64,000 nt of DNA from Euglena gracilis (lineage: Eukaryota > Euglenida > Euglenophyceae > Euglenales), in assembly GCA_039621445.1 (NCBI GenBank), contig CP154955.1, positions 57,899,698 to 57,963,697 on the forward strand, given 5' to 3'. Below, one piece after another: positions 44,895 through 54,564 of this stretch (its first letter is position 1; every line of letters begins with the position of its first letter). The notes beneath the pieces were generated by a model. The model worked only from the letters and a program-made list of their open reading frames with translations. It did no database searches and was not told the DNA's origin. Made by a program: the position numbers and the translations under genes.

Positions 44895-45220
44895 CAAGAA
44901 CTCAGGTTCATGAAGCTGTGTTCTTGAACGCCGGCGTTCTGGAACACGGCGTCACGTCCGAACCGGCGTTCTGGACACGGTTTTCGTATCAGAAAATATG
45001 CCCTGTTTACCGTGTTCACACCCACGAAAACAGGGCAAGCGCCGGGCCTCTATTCACAGTTACAAGTCCACGTGATTCGCGTGAAATATGGTGTTTTTGG
45101 TGATCACGTGTACACTTTGGGGGATCTTGTGTACACCGTGGTGTACATGTTGGAGTCCATGTGTACACCTGGTGTACACGTGATCAGTCCAGTACACGTG
45201 ATCAGTACAGTGATCAGTTA

Positions 45221-45650
45221 ACGTGACCCCCCCCCTATTTGTCACCCCCCTAACAGTCGCCCCCCCCCTTGGGGGGCGACAATTAGGGGGGGGTTACCCA
45301 TGGACACATGGACATGTAGGGTAAATTGAGTACCACCCCCCCCCTAATTGACCGTGGGACCTCTCCACGGGACCCCCCTTTTGGTCAATTAGGGGGGGGG
45401 TTCAATTAGGGGGGGGGCGTCAATTAGGGGGGGGTACCGTCAATTAGGGGGTGCTTCGGCACAGAATCCCCCCGGGTAGTCAATTAGGGGGGGGGGTCCA
45501 AAAAGTTTTCCCCGGGGGGTTTGGTCAATTTGGGGGGGTCAATTAGGGGGGGGGGGGTAACCCCCCCTAATTGTCACCCCCCCCCTAATTGTCGCCAGGG
45601 GGGGTCAACACGCTCCCGGGGGGGTGCCATATAGGGGGGGTCACGTTTGA
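45221..45650. mobile_element. C/G-tract element, tag AATTGTC, flanked by GTGTACAC palindromes
   Basis: Ends ACGTGACCCCCCC and GGGGGGGTCACGT; tags CTATTTGTC, GACAATTAG, CTAATTGTC inside. The TAATTGACC element at 45333-45558 is nested in it. Outside lie GTGTACACCTGG and GATCAG palindromes at 45090-45215 and 45650-45700. Confidence 0.6.
45333..45558 (-). mobile_element. TAATTGACC-tag element nested in the 45.2-kb element
   Basis: TA (45331-45332) then CCACCCCCCCCTAATTGACC; right end GGGGGG then TA (45559-45560). Inverted relative to the copies at 30.7 and 54.3 kb, with the same GTGCTTCGGCACAGAATCCC interior. Confidence 0.8.
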
Positions 45651-45758
45651 TCACATGTACACCAGGTGTACACCTGGACGTCAACACGTACACCTGGGTG
45701 AAAACGGGTCAAGCGCAATGATGGTTTTTCTGAAAAAAATTTTCTCCTCTCCTTGTAG

Positions 45759-45990
45759 TTTCTATGTTCGGCATAAGAAAACCCTTCGCGTCTTCCTCCG
45801 CCATGATGCGCCTGGGCAACCTTGCTGAGTGCCAGATGCCCCAGCCCCCCACAGTGGAGAAGTTTGTGGAGGCCTTGCACAAGGTGACTCCATCAGAGGA
45901 AGAGGACACCCTGCTCGGCCCAATACCCAACCCTGACGTCGCCCCGCCTATGGACTACCGCCGGGCCCGACTTGCTGCCCTTAATTGTTT
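45759..45990 (+). CDS. Exon(s) resembling part of a plant-type branched-chain aminotransferase
   Basis: CTCCTCTCCTTGTAG ends at 45758 and is followed by a frame reading MFGIRKPFASSSAMMRLG, then MPQPPTVEKFVEALHK, with a possible donor GTGACT at 45884. The M-P-x-P-x-x-E-x-F-V-E-A pattern resembles the segment after the RPxxNA motif in plant and algal branched-chain aminotransferases. The open frame continues through SEEEDTLLGPIPNPDVAPPM with G/C-rich third positions, so the donor may be unused. No pyridoxal-lysine region is present. A partial copy is at 18.69 kb. Family assignment is weak; the coding character is moderately convincing. Confidence 0.35.
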
Positions 45991-46081
45991 TTTTGGATTA
46001 CATGGGGGTTTGCGCAGCCCATGGGGCACAGCACGACTCGCTGGACGATTGCTTTTTGGGATGGGCTCGGTGGTGCATTGA

Positions 46082-46448
46082 TGCGACGGAGTTGTATTCA
46101 ACTCCGGAGCAGCAACAGGTCTGTGTGGCAGCACGAACGGAAAAGGCTGGCGCCAATTTTCGTGTGCGTATGTCAACTCCCTTGCATATTTGTTCAAGGT
46201 ATCAGACCGCACCACAGCCCCAATTGTACCATCTTCTGTTTCTCAATTCCCAAAGTTCAATGCATTCTTCAAGCCATTGTTGACCAAAGCATTGGGTGGA
46301 AAAGCCGTTGGATAACAGGGGGACCCATCCAACACAGTGCTCACCGAGGAGGAATTGATTTCAGTGGTTGGTACAGTTGAGGAAAAACGCATTTTGGACG
46401 TGCAGCATCGGAATGTACTGTGCCTTGGGTTTTCAACTGCGTACAGAG
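46082..46448 (+). pseudogene. Decayed tyrosine-recombinase-like gene, cut by a MITE
   Basis: One frame reads FSCAYVNSLAYLFKVSD, FNAFFKPLLTKALGGKAVG, an in-frame TAA at 46313, then TVLTEEELISVVGTVEE and HRNVLCLGFSTAYRA. The order helical core-binding segment, short linker, LTEEEL helix, then a hydrophobic LGFxTxYR strand resembles the entry to the catalytic domain of tyrosine recombinases (as in Crypton-type elements), where the R would be the first catalytic arginine. The frame stops dead at the MITE boundary 46449. A neighbouring frame at 45972-46158 (LDDCFLGWARWCIDATELY) may be its upstream part after a frameshift. The in-frame stop and truncation make it non-functional; the family call is tentative. 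Confidence 0.35.
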
Positions 46449-46871
46449 CATAGCTGGCACTTCGTTTAAAACGAAGTCAAAAAAAACACGTTTTTTTTAA
46501 AAAAACATGTTTTTTTTTAAAAAAAACAAAAAAAACGCCATTGAGGGTCCAGGGCAAAAAAAATTTTTGCCTTTAATTTTGGCTTTTTTTGCCCATCCTC
46601 GGTCAGAGAAAGACACCAAATTTGGGACGTTTCAAGTTGAAACATCCCAAAATGGCAGAAAAATGCCCTATTTTGACCATTCTTGTTGAAGACAACCAAA
46701 ATTTTTGGTTTTCAAGTCATTTGAGCTAAGATTGGTTCACCCTTGCGATCAAAGGCAAAAACTGGACCATCATTTTCCCCTTTGTTTTTTTTGCCGTTTT
46801 TTTGCCCGTTTTTTTTTAATAAAAAACAAAAAAAACGTTTTTTTTTAATAAAAAAAAAAACGCCAGCTATG
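46449..46871 (+). mobile_element. 423-bp CATAGCTGGC MITE without matching flanks
   Basis: Complete element from CATAGCTGGCACTTCG to GCCAGCTATG. Flanks are GTACAGAG and GGCTCCCG, so no 8-bp duplication. The left flank is the recombinase-like pseudogene (plus strand); the right flank is the LINE fragment (minus strand). Confidence 0.85.
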
Positions 46872-47704
46872 GGCTCCCGTTTACGGGTCATGCGAGCTCT
46901 ATCAGCAAGCTCGGACCAAATGACGGCAACTGGAAGGGTGGGAAGTCGGAGAGCCCGGTTGGTGACCAGGTCCCGCACAACGCGTTGGGCTCGCTCCGTG
47001 GCCCCACCCCTGGTGTCCGCGCGCAGGCAAAAGTGAGTGAAGGCAAACAGGCGAAAAAGGGTCTCCCAAGTGTTCCGACTCAAAACGTTCCGAACCAATT
47101 CAGCCAAGCAATGACCCAATGCCGTCCTGGCACCGCGGGGAGTGTGTCGCAGCAAGGGGCACTACAGCCTAAACAGGGCAGTCATATCGGGCTCCGTCGC
47201 CGGACAGTTCGAGTCCAAGGTGGACTCAAGCGGGGTCACTGCGGGGCAGGGAGCAAATGGCTGTGCAATGGCAATCTCGTGGGGGGCCCTGGGTTCTGGT
47301 CCCGAGGGACCTGCACACATCGCCAAGGAGCGACGGGCGACCCGTTCGTCCCGGTCAACCAGGGTACAAGAGTTGCCACCGCATAAGCCCCGCAACGGGG
47401 ATAGCCTACAACAGCATGGACAGAACCACACTTGTAAGTCCCGTAGGTAATCCCCTCTTAGCAAACTCAGGTGTGCGTGGTGGATGTTGTTGAGGTGAAT
47501 CGGCACAGCGCCACGGCTGTCGTGGGCGCGCAAACAGAGCGGGAAGGCACACATGTAACGTTTGCCAGGATCAGTGCTTGCGGGTGGACAAGGTACAGGA
47601 GTGAAAACAGCCGGCCCAGCAGCGGCCACCCCTGTTAAAGCCACAGCGGTTGCCACGAGGGCAGGGTGTGGTCCCGGGAGAGGTCGTGAAATGTCCGGGG
47701 GCAT
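46872..47704 (-). pseudogene. Non-LTR retrotransposon (LINE) N-terminal fragment
   Basis: On the minus strand, from about 47704, a frame reads a Pro/Ala-rich lead, then a zinc-finger pair (MCAFPLCLRAHDSRGAVPIH, with HH, then WFCPCCCRL and LCGGNSC), an in-frame TAG at 47164, then GARTALGHCLAELVRNVLS and TLFRLFAFTHFCLRADTRGG. A C2H2-like finger followed by a second Cys cluster and then the RLxAFxxxCLRxxxRGG stretch is the usual arrangement just upstream of reverse transcriptase in many LINE open frames. The sequence is cut at 46871 by a MITE and no reverse transcriptase core follows. The stop and truncation show it is dead. Confidence 0.6.
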
Positions 47705-48952
47705 GAATGGGCAGCCGGGTTCCGACTCATAGCTGCAGCCACAGCGGTTGGGCTGAAGATGCCATCAGACGATGAGGCGAATCGTAGCGTGCGAGAAGCG
47801 ACAATTGAGTGCCCGCGAGAGTTCAAGAGCAATATTCTTTCGGCTACCGCCAAGGCGTTATGGCTTGCGATGTGACCTGCCGGGAGGCCACCAAGGACGC
47901 CTGGGCCCCCCAGTTTCTACACCAATGCCAAGAACCCTGGGCCCACTCGTCCCTTGGGTATATTCCGGGGCCCCGTCTCATGCTGGCGTCCGCAACACCG
48001 ACCGGTTATTCTGTGCGGCGACGTTGAATCAAACTGAGGCCCGACAACTGGTAAGCCACCCTCCGCCTCCCCGAAGAAACGCCGCCACGGAGGCTTGGAC
48101 TTGGCTACCACCACCTGTGCCCCCCCCCCGAGAATTTTTTTACTCAAAATTTTTTCGCCCCCCCCCCCCGAAAAAAAGTTACCCTCTAAAAAATTTTTGC
48201 AGGTTGTGAAAAAATTCTTTCAGATTAACCCAACTTTTCATTAAACTTTGATGCATTTTTGCATTGGGCATCGCTACCGTCTCGCCGTCCTTCGGGCGGC
48301 CAAACAAGCCCAAAACTCATGGGTTGGAGGGGAAATCAGTCTTCGTTTTTTTCAATTGGGGCGACGGCAGTACAGTTGGGGTTTTTTGGGGACCCCCCCC
48401 TGTGCAGTTGGGATTTTCGGGACCCCCCCCCCTAGTGCCAACCCCCCCCCGAGACAGATGAAAATTTTGAAACCAAAATGGCCTTTTTAGACCAAAAAAT
48501 GTCTTTTAAATTATTTCCGGCGCCTTTGGCGCTGGCTTTTGCCCGATTTTTGAGGGGGGGTTGGCAGTACAGTTGGGACCCCAGGACCCCCCCCCCCGGT
48601 GTTGAGACAGTACAGCAGAAAGTGCCAAAAAAAATGCAAAAAAAATCTGACCTCAGGACCCCCCATCCCCTTGCCAACACTCCATTTGGGGTTGTTGTTT
48701 GTGAATATCTCCACCACCGTCTCGCCGTCCTTTGGTGGAAACAGGAAACACATGTATCTTGACTAGGCTTCTAACGTTCAATATTTTAGGGGGAGCCGTC
48801 GGCCAACCGTCGGCCAGCCGTGTGCTCCCCCTTAAAAGAGCAAACCATTTCTTTTGAAAATTTTTGCTCTTTTTGGGCAGGAATATTTTTGGGAATTGCA
48901 CTACCGTCCAGCCGCCCTTCGGGCGGCAATACCATGCCCCCCCCCCCATATT
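47705..48952. other. No intact gene; coding-like fragments and C/G tracts
   Basis: 47.7-48.1 kb has GC-rich frames on both strands next to the LINE fragment and may be its upstream part or older element DNA. C/G tracts occur at 48120-48175 and 48395-48455. TCGCCGTCCTTCGGGCGGC hairpins lie at 48280 and 48905. Confidence 0.4.
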
Positions 48953-49285
48953 GAAACCGTGTATTGGGGCTCTGGCTTCGGCGCAGAAAATTTTGCGCCG
49001 AACCGGCGTCCAGAACGCCGGTTCGGGCGGGAAGACGGCGTCCAGGGGACCCAAAATAAAAAGTGCCAAAAAGTGTCCAAAATGGTTTTTAGACATGTGG
49101 CAATCATATCAATCATATCTGAGCATTTTTCGGGGGGTATTTGGCCAGAAATTGGGGTATTTTGTGCAACAATTTTCATTTGGTCAAATTTTGGGGAATT
49201 TCTGAAATAGAATACCACGCAGCACGGCTGAAATCTAAGGCCATCTGCTGAAAGCCCTCGAGAAGGGCTATCGATGGGCAACATA

Positions 49286-49511
49286 GGGGGGTTGGTACGA
49301 CGTGGCGAGGGGGTCCAAATGGGGGGGGGAATGGCGGGGAAATGGCGTGGCGAGGGGGTCTCGGATGGGGGGGAGGGAGGGGTGTGCCATGGTTGCAGAA
49401 TGAAAAATGTGTTGGGTGGCGTGGCGAGGGGGTCCGGCTAGGAAGAAGGGGGGGGGTAAATAGCATGGCGAGCCCCTCGGAGAGAGGGGGGGGACGGTGT
49501 ACCAACCCCCC
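49286..49511. mobile_element. 226-bp element, TIR GGGGGGTTGGTAC, 3-bp target ATA
   Basis: Starts GGGGGGTTGGTACGACG and ends GTACCAACCCCCC. ATA is on both sides (49283-49285, 49512-49514). Related uninterrupted copies read GGGCAACATGGCAG across the site. Interior repeats GGCGAGGGGGTCC. Confidence 0.85.
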
Positions 49512-49706
49512 ATAGCAGGTGCACAGTGGATTTTGGAATTTGCGAAAAGGGTTGGAACATGCGATCGGCAATTTTCAGAGCGCTATGCAGTGTGGCTGAG
49601 TTCTAAGGGCACCAAACGAAAGCATATAGGGAGAGCTTTCGATTAATATGCCGTATGGCACCTGAGGTGTGGGATTTCACAAATCAGGATGTCAAATTTT
49701 GGAATA

Positions 49707-50092
49707 AACCCCCCCCAAATAATAAACCCCCCCGGTTTATTATTTGGACACCCGAAGTCGGGGTCCAGGGGGGGGTTTATTATTTGGGCAAAAATTTCGA
49801 AGTCAAAATTAGACCCGAAAACCCCTCCACAGGCTCCAATTGTCACTTTTTTGGCATTTTTGTGCTTTTTTTGAAAACTGGGTGCTTTTTTGGCATTTTT
49901 TCTGCACCAATTTGATCCATTTTTGTAATTTTTTGCAACATTTCTGCTAATTTTTGGCTCTTTTTTCCTTTGCCCTCACACCTGCCAGAGGGGGGGTTTA
50001 TTATTTTGGCGGCCGAAGTCGGTCCTCAGGGGGGGTTTATTATTTGGGGGGGGTTTATTATTTGGGGGGGTTTTATTATTTGGGGGGGGGTT
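49707..50092. mobile_element. 386-bp C/G-tract element, tag AAATAATAAA, TA target
   Basis: AACCCCCCCC..AAATAATAAACC at left, GGTTTATTATTTGGGG and GGGGTT at right, TA on each side. Removal restores GGAATACATGATTGCTG, matching GGAATACACGATCGCTG in other host copies. Confidence 0.9.
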
Positions 50093-50362
50093 TACATGAT
50101 TGCTGAAAAGAAGCCTTGTGTGCATTATTGCTGAATCCTGTGGCCATCTGTCAAAAGCCCTTGAGAAGAGCTTTCGACTGATGGGGAACATGGCATCACA
50201 TTTGTGAAAACTTCAATCGGCTGATCGACATCGCCATTCGCCCAAAGGAGGTGGAAAATGCTCAAAAAGGTTTAAAAAATGGGTATTTAGGGCGAAACTG
50301 GCCTGGATTCCTTGAACGCCGGTTCGGGCGTGAAGCCAGAGCCCCTAATGCACGGTTTCAAC

Positions 50363-50484
50363 AACTGTGTCCAGAACGCCGGTTCGGGCGTGAAGCCGTG
50401 TTCCAGAACGCCGGTTCGGGCTGCCGCGGGAACCGGCGTTCTGGAACACGGCTTCACGCCCGAACCGGCGTTCTGGACACAGTT
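50363..50484. repeat. 122-bp palindrome (GAACCGGCG)
   Basis: AACTGTGTCCAGAACGCCGG pairs fully with CCGGCGTTCTGGACACAGTT; the inner half repeats GTGTTCCAGAACGCCGGTTC and its inverse around a GCTGCCGCG loop. Confidence 0.9.
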
Positions 50485-50554
50485 TTCGTATCAGTACCCC
50501 CCCAAAATGTACCCCCCCCCCCAATTTCCTTATGAAGAAAATTAAAGGACCATG

Positions 50555-50655
50555 ACCATGACCTTGGCCCCCCCCATGTTGTACCCCCCTCATAATGTAC
50601 CTCCCCCCCCAGAAAATGGCTCCCAGGGGGGGGTACAATATGGGGGGGGGCATGG
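50555..50655. mobile_element. C/G-tract element, tag CATATTGTACC
   Basis: GGCCCCCCCCATGTTGTACC at left and GGTACAATATGGGG..CATGG then TA at right. Left end is unclear. A similar polyC-CATATTG piece abuts the element at 48953. Confidence 0.5.
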
Positions 50656-50657
50656 TA

Positions 50658-50920
50658 CCAACACCCCCCCCTCTATTTGTCCCCCCCCCCTAATTGGCCA
50701 GAGCCCAGGTGGCCAATTAGGGGGGGGGGTTACTCATTTCAAGGGAAAATGCCTTTATTCGGGTGTTTTACGGGGGTTCGCGCTATGAAGGACGGGGTCC
50801 AGGTGGCCAATTAGGGGGGGGGTTAGGGGTAACCCCCCCCCTAATTGTCCCCTCCCCCTAATTGGCCAGAAGGGGGGTCCGGGCCGCCCGGAGGGCGGCC
50901 AAATAGAGGGGGGGGTGTTG
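50658..50920. mobile_element. 263-bp C/G-tract element, tag TAATTGGCC, TA target
   Basis: CCAACACCCCCCCCTCTATT at left is perfectly inverted at the right (AATAGAGGGGGGGGTGTTGG), TA on both sides. Tags TAATTGGCC/GGCCAATTA occur four times. Confidence 0.85.
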
Positions 50921-51674
50921 GTATATTTTTTGTTCCATACAAAATGGCCCAGGGGGCGGGTGTGGGGGGGGGTCACCCTATGGGGGGAGTGGGATACACT
51001 TTTCGGCATAGTGGGCATTTTTTTTTGTTTTAAGAAACACAAAAAACATATAAAAAAAACAAAAGGAAAATTTCATTGAAAAAACTCGCTATGAAACTCC
51101 CAAACCATACTTTGAATCCTACTCAGTTCAAAAACTGCCAAAAATGGTCAAAAATTGAATTTTATGCCTTTTTTTCATTTTTGTTGAAGGAAGTTTTTGG
51201 CAGAAATTACCCAGAAGTTGCCAAAAATGATTAAAAATGTGTTCTGTGTCAAGAACTGTGTTTGGGCCAAGAGTTAGGGGGAGCCCAGGGGTGGGGACCG
51301 CGGCGCCGAAGGCGCCGTGGTCGCCCCTGGGCCCCCCTAAAACCTTGGCCCAAAACACTGTTCTTGTTTGAAACCGTGTTTTGGGCGAAGATTTAAGACT
51401 TTTAAAGTCTCGAAATCGGCCCAAACACGGTTTCAGCCCGCCAAATACCTGCCCTGAAATTCGTGGTCATGAACACGTTTTCAATGAGGGCATTTGTGGC
51501 AATGACACATTTTCAGTGAAGGCATCTGTGTTCAGGCACGTTTTCAGTGAGGGCATCTGTGGCAACCCCCAGCAAGAAACGAAAATCGCTATCATGAAAA
51601 ATCGGCGTGCGGTTGAGAGGCCGGGTGGTCCTCAACGGCCTAGCCTTGGCACAACGACAGGAAAGGGGCGAAAA

Positions 51675-51836
51675 TCACGGCACATGACAAGCTTTACACA
51701 AAAAAGAGCCATACTTTGGTGGCCGCCGCAAATCTTGGCAATGAAAATGATATGCCAAACCGCAGGCGTCACAGACAACTTTGTTCAGCTCCACACAATT
51801 TGGATTTTTCGGAATGGCAACACCACAGAAAACCAC
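51675..51836 (-). CDS. PHD-finger-like exon
   Basis: The minus strand reads VVFCGVAIPKNPNCVELNK, then VVCDACGLAYHFHCQDL, then GSFLCKACHVP and a TGA at 51675. The spacing C-x2-C, x5, H-x2-C, x17, C-x2-C matches the second part of a C4HC3 PHD finger, a reader of histone tails. The first Cys pair is unusual because its two cysteines are nine residues apart. Sequence upstream ends in ATAAAACAG, a possible acceptor. A telomere-like CCTAACCCTAACCCTC lies between this and the 51874-52241 exon. Confidence 0.45.
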   Translation of the reverse strand: MVFCGVAIPKNPNCVELNKVVCDACGLAYHFHCQDLRRPPKYGSFLCKACHVP

Positions 51837-51866
51837 ATTTCTCCTGTTTTATAGGCAGTCGGGACA

Positions 51867-51881
51867 CCTAACCCTAACCCT
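51867..51881 (-). repeat. Short telomere-like repeat
   Basis: CCTAACCCTAACCCT, two and a half TTAGGG units on the minus strand, supplying the stop codon of the 51874-52241 reading frame. Confidence 0.6.
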
Positions 51882-52241
51882 CGGTCGTTGTTTTGCGGAA
51901 TGCCCGAGCGACGCTCGCCTCATCGAACAACAGGCTGGGTTCCAGCTCCCATCCCGTCCAAGCAACAAAGAAAGCATCCAGCTCAAGATAAGAGGCTTGC
52001 CGATGTTGACACAGTTTGGCGAACTCCAAACAGTTGGCAACAGCAGCAAGCTCTGCACCCACGGAGCCGGACTTTTTCTTTGTGTTGCCCTGTGCCAGCA
52101 AGGTGCCATGAAGGGGGTCAACCTTCGGCTTCTTGGCATCTTGCTGGTATACCGCGAGAGCAGCCAGGAACAGTTCCGTCCTAGGGGGTGGTGGCAAAAG
52201 ACCATTCACAAAGTTTGCCGTGCGTTTGGCCATATTGGCAG
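51874..52241 (-). CDS. Spliced exon of unknown function
   Basis: A very pyrimidine-rich tract on the minus strand ends CCCGCAG at about 52242, an excellent splice acceptor. The frame that follows is open for about 120 codons: MAKRTANFVNGLLPPPP, ELFLAALAVYQQDAKKPK, AELAAVANCLEFAKL, LELDAFFVAWTGWELEP. It ends at a TAG that lies inside the telomere-like GGTTAGGGTTAGG repeat (51867-51881). Codon use and composition are those of a real protein and no repeat is visible inside. It may belong with the PHD-like segment just downstream, but a 35-nt intron would be needed and the phase does not fit, so I keep them apart. The domain is not recognised. Confidence 0.5.
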
Positions 52242-52474
52242 GGCTGCGGGAAAAAGGAAAAAAAGAAGAAAAAGGGGGGGGGGTGACACGTTTTCAGTGA
52301 GGGCATTTGTGGCAATGACACGTTTTCAGTGAAGGCATCTGTGTTCAGGCACGTTTTCAGTGAGGGCGCCGTTTTTTGGGTCCGAATTTCACAAATTCGC
52401 GTTTTTGACCCTTGCGTGAATCATGACCACGAATTTCAGGGCAGGCATTTGGCGGGCTCTGAACACGTTTTTAA

Positions 52475-52589
52475 ACAAATTGTGGCTGAGCCCAGATTTC
52501 AGCCTGAAAACGTGTTCAGGGGGCCCCCTTCGGGGGCCCCCTGGCTGAACATGTTTTCACGCTGAAATCTGGGCTCAGCCACAATTTGT
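52475..52589. repeat. 115-bp hairpin
   Basis: ACAAATTGTGGCTGAGCCCA at left pairs with TGGGCTCAGCCACAATTTGT at right; the arms continue to GGGGGCCCCCTTCGGGGGCC at the tip, nearly perfect. Confidence 0.85.
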
Positions 52590-52945
52590 GTATAGAAAAT
52601 GTTCATTTAAAAATTTTACATGCAAAACCTAGTGGGTGTTTTTTTTATTTTAAAAAAAAACATTGTTAGAATTAAAAAAAAACAAAAAAAACAGCGTCAA
52701 GAAAAAAACAGGCCGGCCCACTATGCTTTTCGGTGCCGAAAATTTTTGAAAAGGTGCTATTTTTGGAATTTTTCTGTTTATGGCCGGCGCTAACTTTGCT
52801 TTTGGCCTAGGTTCTCGCCCCCCCCCCCCCCCGAGAAAAAATTGTTTCTACACCGATGGTTCTCGGGTACATCCCCAGCAAGTATCACAGGCGGGTGTGA
52901 TGGGCGCAAGTCCACCACCAACTTTGGGGATTTTCGGGCCGACAC

Positions 52946-53553
52946 CCAAATATAAGACACCCCCCAAATATAAGACACCCTTGGGCCGGCACCTACTTCT
53001 CCAAATATAAGACCCCCCCCATGAAAGGCCTTCCACAAGGCGCGATAAAAACAACCAATGCATGTCCAGTCTACAGCTTTTGGGTGAAGCAACTGCTTTT
53101 TGGGTGTAGCAGATCAAGGTTGAGAATCTATTATTTTGAACAGCAAGAAAGCGACCAATCTGCAAGTGGTGATGAATGACGTTCAGACAAATGTGCCAGT
53201 GTTCCTATTTTTCAATTTCTAGAAAATGAGGCAGTCCGTTGTGCCAAGTTCATCACCACTTGCAGATTGGTCGCTTTCAGCATACACGCTCTCCAAAGTG
53301 TCGGAAGACGACCCGTCAGACATGAAGAAAAACCCTATATATAAGGTACGAAGGACATTAGCACAACATCATTCTTGCTGGAAAAGTGTCCAAATATAAG
53401 ACACCCCAGTCATCCGCCTGAGACCCAAATATAAGACACCCCCCAAATATAAGACACCCTTTGGCGAAATTGGTCGACACCCAAATATAAGACACTGGTG
53501 TCTTATATTTGCACCCAAATATAAGACACCGGTGTCTTATATTTGGGGGGGGG
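52946..53553. repeat. AAATATAAGACACC tag repeats
   Basis: CCAAATATAAGACACC copies at 52948-53013 and 53393-53520, inverted at 53490-53550 (GGTGTCTTATATTTGGGG). Each abuts a C/G tract, as in the tag elements. The 53.02-53.39 kb interior also has the CTTGCAGATTGGTCGCTTTC inverted pair (53150-53280). Confidence 0.7.
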
Positions 53554-53559
53554 TTTACC

Positions 53560-54080
53560 ACTCGGTTAATGCTGCCGATGGCGATACATACCGGCTTCCC
53601 ACAGGTAGGGGACCCGGTTTGCTCCTTGCAGTATCTTTTCTCTCTGTTAAATGACCTTCACAATGTGGCTGCGCGGTGTCTGGACCGCTACTTCCTGATG
53701 CAGCAGCCACTTTGTCCCAAAGTCCCTTCCGGCCCTTGCTCGCCTGCTGGATTCCACCGCCGACTTTCAGCCCCATCCTTTTATCCGCTTGGCGACCGTA
53801 TACCCACTCGGTTCGTTTCGACACCCTCTTGCACTTGGTGCGCTCCCCGGGGAGGTGGTTTGCCAAATGGGAAATCCGGTGTTGTCGCCGCAGGTGTCCC
53901 CAAGGCAAATGTCGGGGGGGGGGGTGGACCCATGTTTCGGAGAAACAATTTGACCATAAAAAGGTGGACCAAATGTGCAAAACCCTGCAAGGCAAAGGCA
54001 AAACGGTACAGAACGCAGGGTCTGTCCATCTTTAACCCGACTTCGCTTGCAGACGGTCCAAGAGTGAGGGTGGGTGGGTA
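53560..54080. other. No gene supported
   Basis: Plus and minus frames are open through 53.6-54.0 kb but lack bounded exons or known domains. The 278-codon plus frame continues into the repeat at 54081, so it is not trusted. Confidence 0.35.
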
Positions 54081-54252
54081 CCACCCCCCCCCCCTTATTG
54101 TCCCACCGACCTCTCCCCGGGAGGCCCGACCGGACAATAAGGGGGGGGACAATAAGGGGGTACCAAAGGAATTTCATTGGCCGGGCCAAAAAATCCCCCG
54201 TCGGCCGGGGCCCAGGGACAATAAGGGGGGGGGGATAATAAGGGGGGGGTGG
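54081..54252 (+). mobile_element. TTATTGTCC-tag C/G-tract element, TA target
   Basis: TA, CCACCCCCCC..TTATTGTCCC at left; GATAATAAGGGGGGGG..TGG, TA at right. Closest in sequence to 20938-21119. Confidence 0.9.
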
Positions 54253-54328
54253 TACCCTGCCGGGTGTGAGGTGGGGGACCCATGGGGGGGGGCATGGTGG
54301 GCAACCAAGGGGTCCAGCCATAGGGGTA

Positions 54329-54564
54329 CCACCTCCCCCCCCTAATTGACCCCCCCCTAATTGACCGATCGCCCCGGGGAAAAATTTTTCGACCCCCCCC
54401 CCTAATTGACTACCCGGGGGGATTCCGTGCTGAAGCACCCCCTAATTGATGGTACCCCCCCCCCTAATTGACCAACCCCCCCCCCTAATTGAACCCCCCC
54501 CTAATTGACCAAAAGGGGGGTCCCGTGGAGAGGTCCCACGGTCAATTAGGGGGGGGGGAGGTGG
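54329..54564 (+). mobile_element. TAATTGACC-tag C/G-tract element, TA target
   Basis: TA (54327-54328), CCACCTCCCCCCC at left; GGGGGGAGGTGG, TA (54565-54566) at right. Eight tags as in 30681-30898. Confidence 0.9.

Larger units (their letters stand above)
48953..50359 (+). mobile_element. CGAACCGGCG-ended element carrying two nested insertions
   Basis: Left GAAACCGTGTATTGGGGCTC; right GAGCCCCTAATGCACGGTTTC. Total 1407 bp, but 790 bp after removing the insertions at 49286-49511 and 49707-50092 with their target copies, matching the 765-bp copy at 44130. Confidence 0.85.
51436..52457. repeat. Inverted and direct repeats bracketing the PHD-like locus
   Basis: GCCCGCCAAATACCTGCCCT..TCATGA (51436-51472) is inverted at 52421-52457. 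In addition about 85 bp of CACGTTTTCAGTGAGGGCAT units at 51477-51560 recur in direct orientation at 52285-52370. Confidence 0.8.

Noticed and set aside
53509-54345. 278-codon plus-strand open frame
   Set aside because: About a third lies in the TTATTGTCC element at 54081-54252 and no exon boundary or domain was recognised in the rest.
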